Source: JAOTYV01 sp041557595
Lineage (GTDB): Bacteria; Pseudomonadota; Alphaproteobacteria; UBA8366
Reading direction: 5' to 3'
Length of the DNA: 5,971 nucleotides
Assembly: GCA_041557595.1 (NCBI GenBank)
Contig: JBFFGE010000238.1
Coordinates: 1-5,971, forward strand
Shown piece after piece: positions 5,645 to 5,971 of the stretch. How positions within the stretch are numbered: position 1 is the first letter of the stretch; each line of letters opens with the position of its first letter. The notes beneath the pieces were generated by a model. That model made no database searches and had not been told where the DNA came from. It saw nothing but the letters and a program-made list of their open reading frames with translations. The position numbers and the translations under genes were made by a program.

Positions 5645-5971
5645 TGTGGTCTTTCGATAGGTTGTCCATTCGGCCCTGACCGGGGAGACTGGAGTTACCA
5701 AGCTTCAGCACTCTTTGGGAGAGCCGAATGAACATTCACAAGAACGCCCGTTTGACGCCGCTCGGTCGAGAACGAATGGTGCGCATAATGTTGAGCGGGC
5801 AAACGCCGGAGGCCGCCGCACGAGCCGCAGGGGTTTGTCCGCGCACGGCGCGCAAATGGCTCGCCCGCTTTAAAGCGGAAGGCGCCGCCGGATTGCGGGA
5901 CCGTTCCTCACGCCCGAATAAACTGCGTAACCCGACGCCCGACGGGATTGCCGGCCGGATCGTCGCGCTGC
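5645..5971 (+). mobile_element. IS481-family insertion sequence, left end (partial)
   Basis: The transposase beginning at 5728 identifies the element. Its left end is placed at 5645, where the sequence starts TGTG and continues with TTCGATAGGTTGT (5653-5665), resembling the IS481 terminus as I recall it (TGTG at the tip, ATAGGTTGT inside). The preceding bases TCTAGG (5639-5644) fit the NCTAGN target known for Bordetella pertussis IS481. The right end and the second target copy lie beyond the window, so the boundary is inferred from one side only. Confidence 0.7.
5728..5971 (+). CDS. IS481-family transposase, N-terminal part (partial)
   Basis: Eighty-one codons are visible before the window ends. 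The start, MNIHKNARLTPLGRERMV, is characteristic of IS481-type transposases. It is followed by a helix-turn-helix (about residues 24-48: GQTPEAAARAAGV, then PRTARKWLARFK) and the linker GLRDRSSRPN (55-64). The HTH binds the terminal inverted repeats. The DDE/rve catalytic core would follow outside the window. The ATG has GGGAG 6 bases upstream (5717-5721). No stop or frameshift is seen in the visible part, so the element may be intact. Confidence 0.9.
   Translation, partial: MNIHKNARLTPLGRERMVRIMLSGQTPEAAARAAGVCPRTARKWLARFKAEGAAGLRDRSSRPNKLRNPTPDGIAGRIVAL

Noticed and set aside
1..5971. CRISPR array, tRNA or rRNA genes
   Set aside because: No regularly spaced repeats and no recognisable tRNA or rRNA signatures were seen by eye on either strand.

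Overview
This is a GC-rich bacterial window whose gene content and small palindromic intergenic repeats suggest an alphaproteobacterium. No rRNA, tRNA or other lineage marker is present, so that assignment is an inference. The layout is two divergent gene blocks around a 234 bp intergenic region (3295-3528), followed by the left end of an IS481-type insertion sequence at the right edge.

The minus-strand block reads right to left from 3294. Its first gene (3294 to 1552) is the main find. It is a 580-residue protein interrupted in frame by a single TGA at 2973-2971. Coding similarity continues across the stop: residues before and after it together form the UGSC motif of the UGSC (seleno)protein family (Gly-Met-Gly-Cys-Sec-Gly-Ser-Cys). 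A two-tier stem-loop that fits the bacterial SECIS layout begins four bases after the UGA. Read as selenocysteine, the gene is a UGSC head (about residues 1-190) fused to a roughly 390-residue uncharacterised domain with a DGLPVVPPT signature. Conventional gene calling would split it into a 107-residue and a 466-residue fragment. Six bases downstream lies a 401-residue paralogue of the C-terminal domain without the UGSC head (1545 to 340). A thioredoxin-reductase-like FAD protein follows four bases later and runs off the left edge (335 to 1). The tight spacing implies one transcript and suggests a redox system: flavoprotein, then selenoprotein, then an unknown substrate bound by the paired DGLP domains.

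The plus-strand block holds an HpcH/HpaI-family aldolase (3529-4392) and a divergent Ldh2/malate-lactate dehydrogenase-family protein (4497-5522) that has lost the family's usual histidine motifs. Both families act on 2-oxo or 2-hydroxy acids, so this block may be a short catabolic pathway linked to the divergent selenoprotein operon.

Two related palindromic repeats sit just after the aldolase (4389-4438, overlapping its stop codon) and after the dehydrogenase (5600-5643), in opposite orientations. Each starts with the same 14 bases. An IS481-like element begins at 5645, with a target site TCTAGG that coincides with the terminal CTAG of the second repeat. Its transposase (from 5728) is cut by the window end.
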